Below, in pieces: positions 10,688 through 11,127 of a stretch of 11,127 nt of DNA; positions within the stretch are counted from its first letter, which is position 1, and each line of letters starts with the position of its first letter. This DNA is from Elusimicrobiota bacterium. Lineage in GTDB: Bacteria > Elusimicrobiota > Elusimicrobia > UBA1565 > UBA9628. The notes beneath the pieces were generated by a model. That model did no database searches. It saw only the letters and a list, made by a program, of their open reading frames with translations, and was not told where the DNA came from. The stretch is from contig JAGWMT010000089.1 of NCBI GenBank assembly GCA_028871595.1, positions 1-11,127 of the forward strand, in the 5' to 3' direction. Both the position numbers and the translations under genes were made by a program.

Positions 10688-11127
10688 ATGAGCGGACGGT
10701 GGCCGGCGGTCGTTCTGACGGCGTCGCTGGTCTCCCTCGGGGCCGCCTCCGCCTTTTCCCAGACGTTCGCCGACGCGGGCGGTCTGTCCGACGCCTTGGC
10801 GCGGATCGGCGCCGGAGCCGCCGCGCTCCGGGCCCAGCCGCTCCGCCCGGCCGCGGCGCCGGCCGCCAGCGGACCGCGGCACGGCGTGATGGGCGCGAGC
10901 CGCTTCGAGGATGGCGGGGCCGTCGCCTCGCAATCCCTCCCGCCCGACCCCTTCGGCGCCGCTGAGCTTCCCGACGTGTCGCGCTACGCGGTGCGCGGGG
11001 TGGACATCTCCCATTACGAGGGCGACATCGCCTGGGACACGGTGAAGCTCGACGGGCTTTCCTTCGTCTATATCAAGGCCACCGAGGGCGGCGACGGGGT
11101 GGATGAGAAGTTCGCCGCGAACTGGAG
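10688..11127 (+). CDS. Exported GH25 lysozyme (muramidase), 3' end outside window
   Basis: The first 146 residues of a glycoside hydrolase family 25 enzyme, which cuts the MurNAc-GlcNAc beta-1,4 bond of peptidoglycan. Residues 1-22 are a Sec signal peptide (GRWPAVVLTASLVSLGAASA, cleavage before FSQ). A low-complexity Ala/Pro-rich linker follows to about 95. The catalytic domain opens at 103 with RGVDISHYEGDIAWDTVKLDGLSFVYIKATEGGDGVDEKFAANW; D106 corresponds to the first active-site Asp of GH25, and KATEG contains E133. The DxE pair that completes the active site lies beyond the right edge. A long linker before the domain suggests tethering or periplasmic reach. Together with MurQ it points to wall turnover. 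The start is supported by signal peptide and position; no Shine-Dalgarno is seen. Confidence 0.93.
   Translation, partial: MSGRWPAVVLTASLVSLGAASAFSQTFADAGGLSDALARIGAGAAALRAQPLRPAAAPAASGPRHGVMGASRFEDGGAVASQSLPPDPFGAAELPDVSRYAVRGVDISHYEGDIAWDTVKLDGLSFVYIKATEGGDGVDEKFAANW

Overview
The window is gene-dense, GC-rich bacterial chromosome with short intergenic gaps and no mobile element, CRISPR array, tRNA or rRNA that I can see. Several proteins are of types I associate with Elusimicrobiota and related PVC/FCB-side lineages: a long-loop nucleoside diphosphate kinase ending in KKEELVP, a small MAVYELMNL protein, and a YciH/eIF1-like factor. That placement is a weak inference from memory; phylogeny of LysRS or NDK would settle it.

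Layout. (1) 1-4033, minus strand: a MerR-type regulator with a cobalamin-binding module (CarH/LitR-like) is translationally coupled to an exported TPR protein. A second unit follows: two tandem CheY-like single-domain response regulators that overlap the start of lysS (lysyl-tRNA synthetase, cut by the left edge). (2) 4131-4652, plus: a CbiX-type chelatase, divergent from the B12-type regulator. The shared 97-bp gap holds a near-perfect extended -10 box and an inverted repeat that looks like an operator. A small minus-strand protein (4649-4948) converges on it. (3) 5060-8311, plus: a tight operon of ndk, an exported alpha/beta-hydrolase that has lost its catalytic Ser and His, murQ (MurNAc-6-P etherase) and an intact esterase, ending at an 18-bp palindrome. 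(4) 8396-8940, plus: a TTGACA/TATACT promoter, about 200 nt of structured RNA ending in an intrinsic terminator, then a leader whose Shine-Dalgarno can be sequestered, and a 50-residue basic protein of unknown function. (5) 8948-9342, minus: an exported small protein split by a frameshift. (6) 9476-11127, plus: an intact alpha/beta hydrolase coupled to a SUI1/YciH factor, a cluster of nested hairpins, and the start of an exported GH25 lysozyme.

The most general signal is that almost every gene heading a transcription unit lacks a Shine-Dalgarno and instead has a TAnnnT-like -10 hexamer only 5-9 nt before its ATG, which predicts leaderless mRNAs. Two genes (the B12-type regulator and the 50-aa protein) break the rule: each has a perfect AGGAGG, and each has a CTCCT/CCTCC element upstream that could pair with it.

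Functional themes are cell-wall breakdown and recycling (MurQ, GH25), cobalamin or tetrapyrrole chemistry (CarH-like regulator, CbiX) and translation (LysRS, YciH/eIF1). The best candidates for something undescribed are the 8396-8940 RNA plus small-protein locus and the B12-sensor/chelatase divergon.
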